From: Deinandra increscens subsp. villosa
Taxonomy: Eukaryota > Streptophyta > Magnoliopsida > Asterales > Asteraceae
Assembly: GCA_039602395.1 (NCBI GenBank)
Contig: JBCNJP010000017.1
Span: forward strand, 86,751,160-86,815,159
Direction of reading: 5' to 3'
Length of the DNA stretch: 64,000 nucleotides
In this document: one piece after another, positions 22,573 through 32,575 of the stretch
How positions within the stretch are numbered: position 1 is the stretch's first letter
Layout: each line of letters begins with the position of its first letter
Translations under genes and position numbers: made by a program
The notes under the pieces: generated by a model
The model's input: the letters and a program-made list of their open reading frames with translations, nothing else
What the model was told of the DNA's origin: nothing
The model's database searches: none

Positions 22573-22639
22573 TTTCGAAGTGAAGATCGAATGGAGTGAA
22601 CGAATACGGAGTTTTCGTAGGACGAAGCACCACTTGCCA

Positions 22640-23259
22640 GTTTGGTCATAAATCAACAAAGTGATTTCACATTCCAAACTTAGAATGTGAGGTAGTGTGC
22701 TTGTTAATATGCTCGAAATGTAAAATTGAACACAAGGATGTAACGAGGGAAAGATCTAGGATCCTTCGAGTTGCCTTTAGGAATCCTAGCAAAAAAAACC
22801 TCGGGAGCCGGCCTGAAGAGCCTGCTTCCTCACAATTTTATTGATATGAAACTGAAAAATACAAGTGTTTTGGAGGTTTCGTCGATCGATGCTAAGTGTT
22901 ACAATGATGGTATGCTATCAGAGCTAAAGTATATCGGTGTTTTGTATCCCTAAGTCGATCGAATCCTCAATTATATAAGGACTACAAGAATAACAAACTA
23001 TCCGGGATTCCCGGGATCCTATCGTCCAACTAACTTGACCGTTAGGGCCCTCTTCGTCCACTTGGTCCACGATTTTCTTTAGCTGGAGCTTGAATCTCGG
23101 AGGTAGTTCATGACTTCAATGGTACCTTGGTCAAATAAACACGTGGCAATTATAAGGGTTGGTAGAATAAAATAAATCAGGATACCTGGACGAGTGGGAT
23201 TCCCAAACTGTAATAGGATTCCTGAACTATCTGAGCATCCTGAAAATACACCCTCAACA
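22640..23259 (-). mobile_element. 5' LTR of element 2
   Basis: It starts TTTGGTCATAAATC and ends CCCTCAACA. The primer-binding site and the first LTR bases are deleted: the leader word CACTTGCC is joined directly to AGTTTGGTCA, whereas elements 1 and 3 have about 20 bases between. The LTR closely matches the one at 44319-44808 plus 56140-56280. Confidence 0.75.
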
Positions 23260-25010
23260 TAACTTTAGGTCAAATAGGGCGTTATCATACCTCAGATGGA
23301 AATCCCTAACTATCTCAGGGATACTAACTTCCTGACCATTAGCAGTTTCTACAATATAAGGCCTATCTAGTTTATGTAGGGTACATTTTAATCTAGGCAC
23401 AAAAATAGAAGATATAAAGCTTCGGTTAGCTCCGAAATCAAATAAAATGCTAACAAAAACATCATTTACAGAAAAATACCAGAGACGACATCGTCATTTT
23501 TATGAGCCTCCTCTGTATACATAATATAGAGGCAAGGTTTACCCTTTTGAGTCCCGGTCTCTCTGCCTTTGTCTTTGGCAGCATCCTTCCTCTTTGGATA
23601 GTTTGGGCTCTTGTCTCCCTTCTCCTTACAAGATATAGCAGGTAGGTGGCTGATCACAATGATATGCAACATGCCCAGGCTTGCCATAACATGTACAAGC
23701 TTCATCCTTCAACCGTTTAGAATCCCTTTCTTCTCCCTTTCTGTACCTTCTCTATCATTCCTATATCTTCCCCTTCTTATCACGACGCTTACCATCGAAC
23801 TTCCTCTTATTACCACAGGACTCGACCTTCATTCTAACCCATCCATATGCCAATGTGCTAGTCAAGCTCATGGATGAAGCCAGAATATTGGGTCGTGCAG
23901 ATCTGACATTAGCCCGAATCTCCAGACTCAGTCCCCAAACAAAACTTCTAATTTTTTATGTTTTAGATTCAGCCATATAGGCACCAAAGTCAGCAACCCA
24001 TTGAATCTGCTGATGTAAGTAGTATAGTTAGCTCCATTCATTCTCAAGTTGATAAATCATTCTCTAGTCTTTCCGTCTCATTCTCTAGAATTAACTTTTC
24101 CATAACCATTAGTTAACTGGTTTTGTTCATCCTAAGAGCTCAGTAACATTCTTAAATCCATTCTAATGACCAAAATAGATACATGCATACATTTCCACGA
24201 AATGTACCAAGTTTATGATCTAACCTTAAACAAGTAATCCTCTCCACTCCAATAGCTCTAGATCAACCTCTTAATGACTCCCAAACTTCCAGATTACTTC
24301 TGCATGCAAGGGTTTTAGGGTTAATCTACAAACTTACCAAAGTTGGAAATTTATTCATGCATGTACCATCTAACCTCATACCTTGCATTAACTTATCCTT
24401 TGAAGCAACCTACTGGTCCTTGATGATCCTCAATGCACAAACTGACATTGGGCCCATTTTTTAGGCATTCAGCTTTACCAACCTATTTAACTCCGTCTTC
24501 CACCAATTCAAGGCCGCTCCCTTGAATCACTATGAGGCAAATATCACAATATCCTTATCAGCGCACTCGCTAATATCCAGTGTTGATTCGACCTATTCCA
24601 ACTAGTTTAGAGCCTCCTTGGCACTTTTGTCCCCTCTAAAAACACTAGGCTTACTCGCCATGTAGGTCTTATACGAACAACCTCTCTTCTTTTCTTCATC
24701 TTCATAATCTTTCTCGCTACTCGATCGCTTGCTAGAACCCTCGGTATAAGGACCACGACTGCGGCTACAATGACTTCTAGACCTGCTCCTAGAATTCGAA
24801 CTATCAGTTGACTCAGTATGATGTGAGTGTGACCTCTTCGAACTACCATAGGTTTCACTAGGTCTCTCAAAACCAACAAGAGTCTTTTCGTGCAGTTCTC
24901 CTTCGCAACTAAGCTTGGTAATGCCTTGGCAATACCATCAGATATTAACTTTTGTAGTCACCCCTCCTGGGCTCTTTGCCTCAGCTACTCAGAAGTAGGT
25001 GGATCATTCT
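23260..25010 (-). pseudogene. gag: Chromovirus-type gag and protease start, copy 1
   Basis: Read on the minus strand, decayed frames give a Ser/Arg-rich stretch (around 24720-24860), a gypsy gag core (around 24400-24660), two CCHC knuckles (around 23600-23700; the frame breaks between them) and the start of protease, with a FDFGANRSF-like active site, around 23420-23450. Many stops and frameshifts are present. The sequence stops exactly at the LTR end of element 2. A paralogous copy with the same junction lies at 56281-57916. The chromovirus (Tekay-like) label rests on the gag and knuckle style; no integrase is present to confirm it. Confidence 0.65.
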
Positions 25011-25472
25011 CCACGTTATAAACCAGATCGGTTATCGTGATCATCATCTTGTCGTGTCCTAACACCCTTAGTAGTAGTTTTACTAATTCCAGCTTTTGGA
25101 ATTTTACTAAAAGCAAGCAAGATGCTATATCAGTGAGAACATTGGTATAATTAACTAAGGATATAAAACAACGAGAACATTGGTTCGCTGTTAATCAAAA
25201 TCAACCAAAAGGAAAGTAAAAGGCCTACCTCTTTTGCCTTTTGAGGGAACTGATAGACGTTCATATGTTGTTTCGTTTACTGTTTTCAATTTTGGTTGTT
25301 GGATTTTTATTTCAATCGAATTGAAGTTCATGTCACCATTATTTATCGTTTATTATTTTCCGTTTTTGTTTGTTGGATTTTCTTTTTTCATCGAACTGAG
25401 GTTCACGTTTCGTTTCAAATTTCAGCTTCTTCGTTTTTTGTTGTTGGGAAAGTAAATAGGGTTGTATAAGTT
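25011..25472. other. Unassigned AT-rich stretch
   Basis: Probably the 5' leader of the chromovirus copy followed by DNA with repeated GTTGGATTTT(T/C)(A/T)TTT(C/T) and GTTTCGTTT words (25270-25440). I see no gene in it. Confidence 0.35.
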
Positions 25473-26960
25473 TGTGATAAACACTAAATTATACATATTT
25501 TTATTATCAAATTTACTCACTTATCGGGAATAAACCTAACTACTAACATCAAAACAAGTCGATTTTGTTTTCTTTTTAGTTTTTTAGGTTTTCTAAGGCC
25601 AAAATACCAAAATGAGCATAATCTTGCAGAAAAGTGAAGAAAATGCTAACTTTGGAAACAACTAGCCTTAGCACGGCCCATGCCCAGCCCGGCACGCCCC
25701 GTGCCCGACCCGAATACTCAGAATCTTTGCCTGATTCGGCACAACCCGTGCTTCTAATGACACACCATAGCCTCCTGACACGGCACGGCCTGTGCCCAAC
25801 TCAACATGGCATGTGCCTCTGATGACAAAGGATTTGGAGATCAAGCTTCTGATACGATACGTCCCATGCCTCTGACGAAGGAAGATTTGCGGATCAAAGT
25901 CACTGACACAACACGAATCGTGCCAAGAAGGGCATGGCCCGTGCTTGTCTAGACGTTTTGCATATAAAAGCCAACCTCCACCACTTTTCAATTCGCTCAT
26001 TTCTTTCATCTCCTATCCCACTTTTAGATTAGTCGAGCCACTTGGGGTTTTCGAGTCTTTAAGTATGTCAGGGTCTGTAAGAACTATAACCATCATTAGT
26101 AAATTAAAGCATTTTGTCTATGAAATTATTCGTTTACTACCTGGCACATCTTTAAGCTAATCAGCAATGATTAGTTCAACTCTTACACTTGATTGGATGT
26201 AACCAACTTTTAATGAGTTTTTGAGTTGTCTTTATAATGATGTTTTAAGGTGTGTCTAATGACTTTATGAAAATCCTTTTTATTGAAAGTTTATTATTGA
26301 TTTTATAAACCAAACGTGCTTCTTCGTATCACAGACTATTAAGGCCGGACTTCTGAAACCCAGTCGGGGGACGATGCATGATCCGAAAGGTGACTCGCGT
26401 CCCATGCTACAGATACGATCGAGGTCCTTATGTCTATGTAAGCAAACTTAACTGACCACGCAGGTGCGGGCTGAAAGTATTTGGTTGGGAATGAGGGTTG
26501 GTAATATTTTAGCACTTCACGGAAGCATAGATGGTACGTGTTTGTGAACTTGGATCTGGTTACATCGGACGTACACATGCGGAGATCTAAGTACGAATGA
26601 AACGGACCAGAGTCCCTTAAAAAGGTCATTTTCATAATAAAATAATCCGGCACGCAGGGTTGTTCTCTTGCTGGTTCATGATGGCGTGTCGAGTACAGTA
26701 AGTCACTGGTTTGAGGGGCCCCGTAAGTAAGTGGCATTATACCACTTTGTTTGTTTATCAGTGGCACCTTCCCACGGCGTTCGTACTCCTCGTAGACGGT
26801 TGATCATGGAGATGGTGAATTAGCCTAAGATTCTGAAAGGTGGCTCGTATTCTACTGATAAACAATCTTAAAGCAAAGTCATAAAGCAACAACTCGATTT
26901 CAAGTTAATGGTATGTTTCCCCAATCCATATTGACAATGACTACTTAAATCTCAAAACCC

Positions 26961-27001
<41 letters not shown>

Positions 27002-27262
27002 CTAACTTATTTTCTATAAAAACCAAAAGATATATATTACTAACTTATTTTCTATATATATTACTAACTCATTTTCCATTGTGTTCTGATCGACCCCGAT
27101 TCAATTTACCACTACTATACTGCCCACGATGGGTGCAATGCCCGTGTAACGTGGTGAAATGGTAGTTATCAAATAAATCAGGAATTATAAATTTAAAAGC
27201 ATGAAGTTACTAAAAAGGTTAAAGAAAACTGCCATTTTTTTAGTACACCTCAGCACATGTCA
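25473..27262 (+). mobile_element. Athila-like 5' LTR
   Basis: It matches 675-2309 in order: ATTATACATATTTTT start, GCACG-type repeats (25672-25945), TATAAAA, the ACTCGCGTCCCATGCTAC block (about 26390) and the CCACTACTATACTG block (27108). It ends before a primer-binding site, so it is a 5' LTR on the plus strand. A (TA)n tract sits at about 26963-26998. The element body beyond it is missing. Confidence 0.65.
25963..25969 (+). promoter_or_regulatory. Probable TATA box of the second Athila-like LTR
   Basis: TATAAAA lies at the position matching TATAAAG of the first LTR, after the GCACG block and before a pyrimidine-rich stretch. Confidence 0.45.
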
Positions 27263-27269
27263 AGCTTTT

Positions 27270-27287
27270 TGGCGTCGTTGTCGGGGA
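27270..27287 (+). other. Primer-binding site of the second Athila-like element
   Basis: TGGCGTCGTTGTCGGGGA is two changes away from the TGGCGCCGTTGCCGGGGA site that is typical of plant Athila-type elements. It lies just after the LTR. Confidence 0.65.
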
Positions 27288-27357
27288 CACAAACGAGGAT
27301 TCCAAGAAAAATCCGCGTTAATGGCTTAACCAAAATTTTTCTCTTATTTCTATCTTA

Positions 27358-27404
<47 letters not shown>

Positions 27405-27512
27405 TAAAATTTAGTTATATAATATATAGTAGTATATATTATAAAAAAATAACCTTTCATTTTTGGTCACCTACCTACACTGCACTCGCAGAAGAATTTG
27501 TCTAGCCAACAA
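27288..27512 (+). other. Short internal remnant of the Athila-like element with (TA)n
   Basis: About 70 bases of leader, then a (TA)n tract at about 27361-27400, then AT-rich DNA up to the TGTCACACC terminus at 27513. No gene is seen. Confidence 0.4.
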
Positions 27513-27729
27513 TGTCACACCCCGTAATTTATTGTGTCGGGTGCGAGCGAGATGGATCATAGTCAAGATTACATAGAAGGACCTCTGGATGATTAAACAA
27601 CTAGAGCCGTTTAATAAGTTAAGTTAATTCAAAAGGTGGAGTTTCATTCAAAGTTGCAGCGGAAATAGTAGTGAAAACATGTTTGTCTAAAAGCGAAAAC
27701 TAATTTAATTGTTATTAGTGCACAACAAA
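27513..27729 (-). mobile_element. Terminal fragment of a TGTCACACC-type (Tekay-like) LTR
   Basis: It begins TGTCACACCCCGTAATTTAT and carries GCAGCGGAAA about 143 bases in, the same spacing as in the LTR at 34088 (GCAGCGGAAT). These are common features of long Tekay-type LTRs. The strand is by analogy with the other two such LTRs. The similarity stops before the RT ORF, so the LTR is either truncated or interrupted there. Confidence 0.5.
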
Positions 27730-30700
27730 TTACAAAGAGGTGGCGGGTAAGCGGGCAACAAGCTGCGCCGCTAGACCCTTTTGGATAGCAAACCCAATTC
27801 TACTAAACACAAAGTTATGAGCCTTAGGGGATGTCGAATTGCTGTGCACGACCCGCTGAACCCGTCGTAGGAAATCAACTGCCTCCGGCGCAAGGAACCC
27901 AAAAGTATCAAAGGCAAAGGGGATAAACACGTGTTGATTTTCGAGACAAGCGCTCTCGTGTTTAGCGACTTTGCCCGCCTCGGCCTTCTGCGCAGCCTGC
28001 CCCGCGACGAACCCGCTGTCCCTAAGCCCAACGAGAGGAGACACACCGGTAAGATCAACACAGGCGTGTTTCCCCCCCGCCCACCCAGCCACAAGCACAT
28101 CAGCCGGCCGTAAGGTAGACCTGCCTTCAAGCGGATCCGTCAGAAAATTAACAGGAGCCTCCTTTTTAGCAGAGATACCGGCGCGCTTCAGGACATCGAA
28201 CAACACGTCCCTGACCCAGTCATGTCTGTATTTAAACCCCGGCAATTCCTTACAGTGGACCGCGTGCTCGCCGAAGGAGTCCAGGCAAGCCTTGCGACAG
28301 ACGGGGCATGGCTCGTCATTAGGATAAATGGGGATCATGAGCCGGTATTTGAGGATAGCCCGGTACTCGACAGCGGACATGCGCTGACCTAAACCTTCAA
28401 TGGGAATGACAGACAGGAAGTCTTGAGCATGGGGGGCACGAAGACAAGCCATCACTGCTTTTTGGCGGGGGGATAGGGCAAAGTCCACTTCCAAACTTTG
28501 GGCAATTTTGCTAAACAGGGCACTCGCCAAAGTATCCTGAGTTTTAGGGGGGGCGGTGTCCCTGCAAGAAAACCCGCCCAAATCGAAATCGGGAAGTGAA
28601 AACCGTACACGTCCCAACGCACCTTCGAAATCGGAATCCATCCCATTAATGCCACACTCCCGAAGGATGTGGTCCTGCAACCCCCACGACTGGACCCTAG
28701 ATGCCACAAAAGCATAAGTGGAAACATCTCCCGCTGAGCATAACCCGAGTCCCCCGAAACGGGTTGGGAGGGAGGCCAACCTCCATTGGAGATCCCCAAA
28801 AAAGGCACCCCCACAGACCACAATATCCTCGATTGCCTCCCGGAGGCCCTTGTCAAAAATAGAAACAGCATCCCCGACGTGGGTAGGTTGGCACGTCCGA
28901 AGGCCAAACAACAACTTAGCGACCCCCATGCAGGAGCGAAGCAGCAGGAGCTCGCACTGAGGGTCCCGCAGCCGTGGGAGGCAACGCATAAGGTCAACCG
29001 CGGAGGACGCCCTCTTCACAGCCAAGCCGCTAATGAACCCAGCATCACAACTAACGGCCCCTCCAAGGAGTTTGACACCCAGCTCAGGCCGCCCGATGTC
29101 ACCCGGGAACAACCCATCTTGAATCTTCACCCCATTGCACGACGGCCAAAAGAGTTCAGTCTTCTTGATGTTTAAAACCAGCCCCAGGGCGGGGCCCTCG
29201 GCCCGGATGATATCCAACGCCTTAGCGACCTCCATGGCATCCCCAATAATGGTGCCATCGTCCAAGTACCAGGCATGGAAAGGGAGCTTGCAAGAATCCC
29301 TAATCCGATGAACCAACGGGTGCAGAACAAGGGCGAAAAGAAGAGGCCCCAAAGGGTCCCCCTGCTGAACCCCTGCGGCGGACCAGATATGACTATCCCC
29401 AACATATAGCCTGGAAGGTTGCCCATATAGGAAATCCACCCAAGGGGAAATGGAAGGACAGCGGGACCGGACCTCCCGCAACAGGGCAGTCCGGTCCACC
29501 AGATTGAAAGCATTGGAGAAATCCACAGTGAGCATGGCCAACGACCCGTCCGTGTGAAACTCATGCAAGAATCGGTTGGCGCTATGGAGCACGGCCTCAG
29601 CACCACAGGGGACCCCCACACCGAATTGAAAGTCAGACAGGTACTTAGCCATCTCCTTCCCAACCCCTCTCATAGCAACCTTAGAAACCAGCCTCCTCCA
29701 AATAGCACCAACAGCAATAGGACGGATCCCATTGTCTGGTTTGAGCAAGGGGGTAAGGGGGGCGGATGCAACAAACTCCGCCAGGACCTTAGGGCACCTA
29801 CCCCCTAAGCACAAATTAACCACCCTAGAAATGGACCCCAGCAGCCTATCCGCGAGCGCGGACCCCTCTCCACAAAGGGCGTCCAAAATGTGCTGAGCCC
29901 GTAAACCGTCACGCCCACAAGATGTCCCTTTGGGGAAGGATTTAATACACCCAACCACACAATCAACATCAGCCACAAGGGAGGGCTCAGAGAAACAGGA
30001 ACTTGGCATAACCGGAGGAGGCAAGAAGGGATGCTTGGAAACCAGCGCATCCAAGGTACCCTTACAGATTGGGGCAACGCCGGAAGAACATAAAACTTTC
30101 ACCGCAGCAGTGAAATGTCCATCAGCAACCTTCCGCAAACATTGCTTGACATTAGAACGGGCCGCCTCTGAGGCCTCCTGAACACGGCCCGAGGCGCCCC
30201 GAGGGGTCCCAGAAAAGAGCGAGGAGATAAGGTCATTGAAACCATCCCTGTCCCCCCAAGCAGCCAACGAGCGAAGGATACTCTGGCATTGTAAGGACTT
30301 CCTATTCCCAGATCTACGCTCCAAACGGTTGGAAGGGCAGAAAACCTTCAGCGTGCAGCGCGGAAGTAACAGGAGCCTCACCCACGCATCAATGGAGTCA
30401 GGCATGGCAACCACCCTACCCAGGGAATCAGCCAAGGCATGAGAAAAAGCCATGCGACAGCTGTACGGGATGCTCTTCACAGTGGTGAGAGGGAGAGAGA
30501 AAACACGATCGAGGAGGAACTCGTTCACCACAACCCCCCCAGTTGACACGACGTCCCTCGCAACAGCAGGCCTGGGGATCCCAACGATAAACTCCTCAAC
30601 ACCCCCGACGGCCCACTGGAACTGAGCCATACCATCAGCATGATGGCATGCCCGACTAAGAGCGTGAAGGCTCATGCAAACCCCACACAACCATTGGCCC

Positions 30701-30957
30701 AAGACCTTAAGAGATTCCCCGACAGCAGTAAACAAATCACCATCCGAGGAAATAGAAACCCGTAAGGCTCCCTTTCTCTCATCGGTGGCCAAATGCAGGC
30801 GTTTAATGTGAGCCACCAAACGCGGAAAACCCTTAGACCCCACGACCCCGTCAGGGCAACAATGAAAATCTCTAAAAGGGCACGGCCATACCCCATTCGG
30901 GGTACAAGCGTTCGTCGTAACCAAGGTGGTCACACAACCACCCCGGTCCCCCGACAT
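27730..30957 (-). CDS. Reverse transcriptase with restriction-like endonuclease C-terminus (LINE-like, REL type)
   Basis: An uninterrupted 1075-codon frame. Residues 26-55 hold a Cys/His cluster (CPFRDFHCC then HIKRLH), like an N-terminal zinc finger. RT motifs follow: A with TVDFSNAF (D479), B with QQGDPLGPLL (531-540), C with YLDD (564-567), then LNIKKTE and VKLLGG. The C-terminus has CPVC with H898 and C902, RHD at 911-913, then PAD (951-953) and VD (D968) spaced as in the PD-x(12-14)-D nuclease of R2-type non-LTR elements. I infer a target-primed non-LTR retroelement, or a domesticated relative. The ORF is clearly more GC-rich than its surroundings. There is no LTR, integrase or RNase H, and no 3' poly(A) was found. 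The start is the first Met; sequence up to the gap is too short to show a 5' end. Confidence 0.8.
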   Translation of the reverse strand: MSGDRGGCVTTLVTTNACTPNGVWPCPFRDFHCCPDGVVGSKGFPRLVAHIKRLHLATDERKGALRVSISSDGDLFTAVGESLKVLGQWLCGVCMSLHALSRACHHADGMAQFQWAVGGVEEFIVGIPRPAVARDVVSTGGVVVNEFLLDRVFSLPLTTVKSIPYSCRMAFSHALADSLGRVVAMPDSIDAWVRLLLLPRCTLKVFCPSNRLERRSGNRKSLQCQSILRSLAAWGDRDGFNDLISSLFSGTPRGASGRVQEASEAARSNVKQCLRKVADGHFTAAVKVLCSSGVAPICKGTLDALVSKHPFLPPPVMPSSCFSEPSLVADVDCVVGCIKSFPKGTSCGRDGLRAQHILDALCGEGSALADRLLGSISRVVNLCLGGRCPKVLAEFVASAPLTPLLKPDNGIRPIAVGAIWRRLVSKVAMRGVGKEMAKYLSDFQFGVGVPCGAEAVLHSANRFLHEFHTDGSLAMLTVDFSNAFNLVDRTALLREVRSRCPSISPWVDFLYGQPSRLYVGDSHIWSAAGVQQGDPLGPLLFALVLHPLVHRIRDSCKLPFHAWYLDDGTIIGDAMEVAKALDIIRAEGPALGLVLNIKKTELFWPSCNGVKIQDGLFPGDIGRPELGVKLLGGAVSCDAGFISGLAVKRASSAVDLMRCLPRLRDPQCELLLLRSCMGVAKLLFGLRTCQPTHVGDAVSIFDKGLREAIEDIVVCGGAFFGDLQWRLASLPTRFGGLGLCSAGDVSTYAFVASRVQSWGLQDHILRECGINGMDSDFEGALGRVRFSLPDFDLGGFSCRDTAPPKTQDTLASALFSKIAQSLEVDFALSPRQKAVMACLRAPHAQDFLSVIPIEGLGQRMSAVEYRAILKYRLMIPIYPNDEPCPVCRKACLDSFGEHAVHCKELPGFKYRHDWVRDVLFDVLKRAGISAKKEAPVNFLTDPLEGRSTLRPADVLVAGWAGGKHACVDLTGVSPLVGLRDSGFVAGQAAQKAEAGKVAKHESACLENQHVFIPFAFDTFGFLAPEAVDFLRRVQRVVHSNSTSPKAHNFVFSRIGFAIQKGLAAQLVARLPATSL

Positions 30958-31094
30958 ACGGCCGACGCAAACGCAACCGGCGGACCAAGAAGTTGGCGGA
31001 CCACAAGCCGACGGACCGAATTAGGTTCACGATAACTAGATGTTCCCAAGCATGAATCATGACACCGTCAGGTGTTATGCAATGAAATCTCCAA
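30958..31094. other. GC-rich upstream sequence of the RT ORF, up to the gap
   Basis: 137 bases with CGGACC-type words (GGCGGACCAAG, GGCGGACCACAAG, GACGGACCG), then more ordinary composition. It may be the 5' end of the RT element; nothing else is seen. Confidence 0.35.
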
Positions 31095-31594
31095 NNNNNN
31101 NNNNNNNNNNNNNNNNNNNNNNNNNNNNNNNNNNNNNNNNNNNNNNNNNNNNNNNNNNNNNNNNNNNNNNNNNNNNNNNNNNNNNNNNNNNNNNNNNNNN
31201 NNNNNNNNNNNNNNNNNNNNNNNNNNNNNNNNNNNNNNNNNNNNNNNNNNNNNNNNNNNNNNNNNNNNNNNNNNNNNNNNNNNNNNNNNNNNNNNNNNNN
31301 NNNNNNNNNNNNNNNNNNNNNNNNNNNNNNNNNNNNNNNNNNNNNNNNNNNNNNNNNNNNNNNNNNNNNNNNNNNNNNNNNNNNNNNNNNNNNNNNNNNN
31401 NNNNNNNNNNNNNNNNNNNNNNNNNNNNNNNNNNNNNNNNNNNNNNNNNNNNNNNNNNNNNNNNNNNNNNNNNNNNNNNNNNNNNNNNNNNNNNNNNNNN
31501 NNNNNNNNNNNNNNNNNNNNNNNNNNNNNNNNNNNNNNNNNNNNNNNNNNNNNNNNNNNNNNNNNNNNNNNNNNNNNNNNNNNNNNNNNNNNNN
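31095..31594. other. Assembly gap (500 N)
   Basis: A run of exactly 500 N, of unknown true size, between the RT ORF and the gag of Tat element 4. Confidence 0.99.
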
Positions 31595-32295
31595 TGAAGT
31601 TGATTATTTGAGCATCCTGAGGCGGAGAAGCTGCTCTCTGAGGCACCTTGTCGGCTTCTTGAGTCTTGATCTTCTTTCTTCCTATGAACTCTTTGAGATG
31701 CCCCTTACTGAGTAGATAGCTAATTTCTTTCTAAAGAACTATGCATTCATTTGTTAGGTGGCCGAAATCTTCGTGGAAAGCGCACCACTTGGTTTTGTCT
31801 TTCCAGGATCCCTGCTTATCATTTCTCCTTGGCCCTCTTGCCTTTTCTCCAAGATCCCGCATTGCACACATTAAGCCACCAATATCACTAGAAAAACAAT
31901 ACACGGATACCTTAGGATTCTCCTCCTCATCATCATCTTGTTCCACAGCGTTGACTTTTTTTATTATCTAGTTTGGAATATGGACGGGATCTGTACGGAT
32001 TCCCGAGGGATTCCGATTTTTATTATTGGAATCATATTTAGGAATATCCAACCTCTGGTGGATCTTCTTGTCGTCTTCCAAACGGATAAACCTCAAGGCT
32101 CTGCTGCGTACTTCGTCAAGGTTCCTGCATGGAGTCATAACACGGTCATCATAAAAACAGGAATCCTTAGAGAGCCCCATTTAAAGGCTTCAATAGCTGC
32201 TTCCATATCCAGATGAGGAATCTCAAGAGATTCTCTTCAGAATCTAGCGATGTATTCTTTGAGCGGCTCATCCGGCTTCTGAACTACTCGGTATA
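31595..32295 (-). pseudogene. gag: Tat element 4, 3' half of gag
   Basis: It matches element 2 gag from about 20631 to 21328: linker, zinc-knuckle-like region (31731-31946) and the end of the gag core (31968-32180). It has stops and frameshifts (for example an extra T run near 31957). It ends at GGTATA, immediately followed by the TGTTTTGG start of the LTR of element 3. The other half of the same gag is at 43237-44233. Confidence 0.7.
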
Positions 32296-32575
32296 TGTTT
32301 TGGTCAAAAATTCACAAAGGAATTTCGTATTCCAAACTTAGAATGTGAGGTAGTGTGCTTGTTAATATGCTTGAAATGTAAAGCTGAACACAAGGATGTA
32401 ACGAGGGAAAAATCCAGGATCCTTCGAGTTGCCTCTAGGAATCCTAGCAAAAAAACCTCGGGAGCCAGCCTGAAGAGCCTGCTTCCTCACAATATTATTG
32501 CACGAAAAAGATTGATTACAAGGTTGAGCAAGTATGATCGATTGTCTAGGTGTTACAGAGATTGTTTCTAACTTC
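32296..32575 (-). mobile_element. 3' LTR of element 3, truncated
   Basis: It matches 42720-43000 nearly base for base (TGTTTTGGTCAAAAATTCAC, then GTGAGGTAGTGTGCTTG and so on), then stops after GAGATTGTTTCTAACT, where the 5' copy continues for a further 230 bases. Confidence 0.75.

Larger units (their letters stand above)
13425..23259 (-). mobile_element. Tat-type Ty3/gypsy element 2, complete but decayed
   Basis: It has LTRs at both ends (13425-14053 and 22640-23259), gag-protease and pol on the minus strand, an antisense ORF near the 3' end, and 3' repeats. The left edge sits in the 5' LTR of element 1; the right edge sits in a dead chromovirus protease region. I could not see a clear target-site duplication (left flank CCTTAC, right flank TAACTT). 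It has no recognisable primer-binding site and several frameshifts, so it cannot be autonomous now. Confidence 0.8.

Noticed and set aside
675..27262. The two Athila-like LTRs as the two ends of one element
   Set aside because: The left one follows a polypurine tract (a 3' LTR) and the right one precedes a primer-binding site (a 5' LTR), both on the plus strand, so the order is wrong, and they are too diverged.
27730..30957. The large RT ORF as telomerase, organelle intron maturase or gypsy pol
   Set aside because: No telomerase or maturase domains, and no RNase H, integrase or protease; the C-terminal Cys/His and PAD...VD motifs fit a non-LTR element with restriction-like endonuclease.
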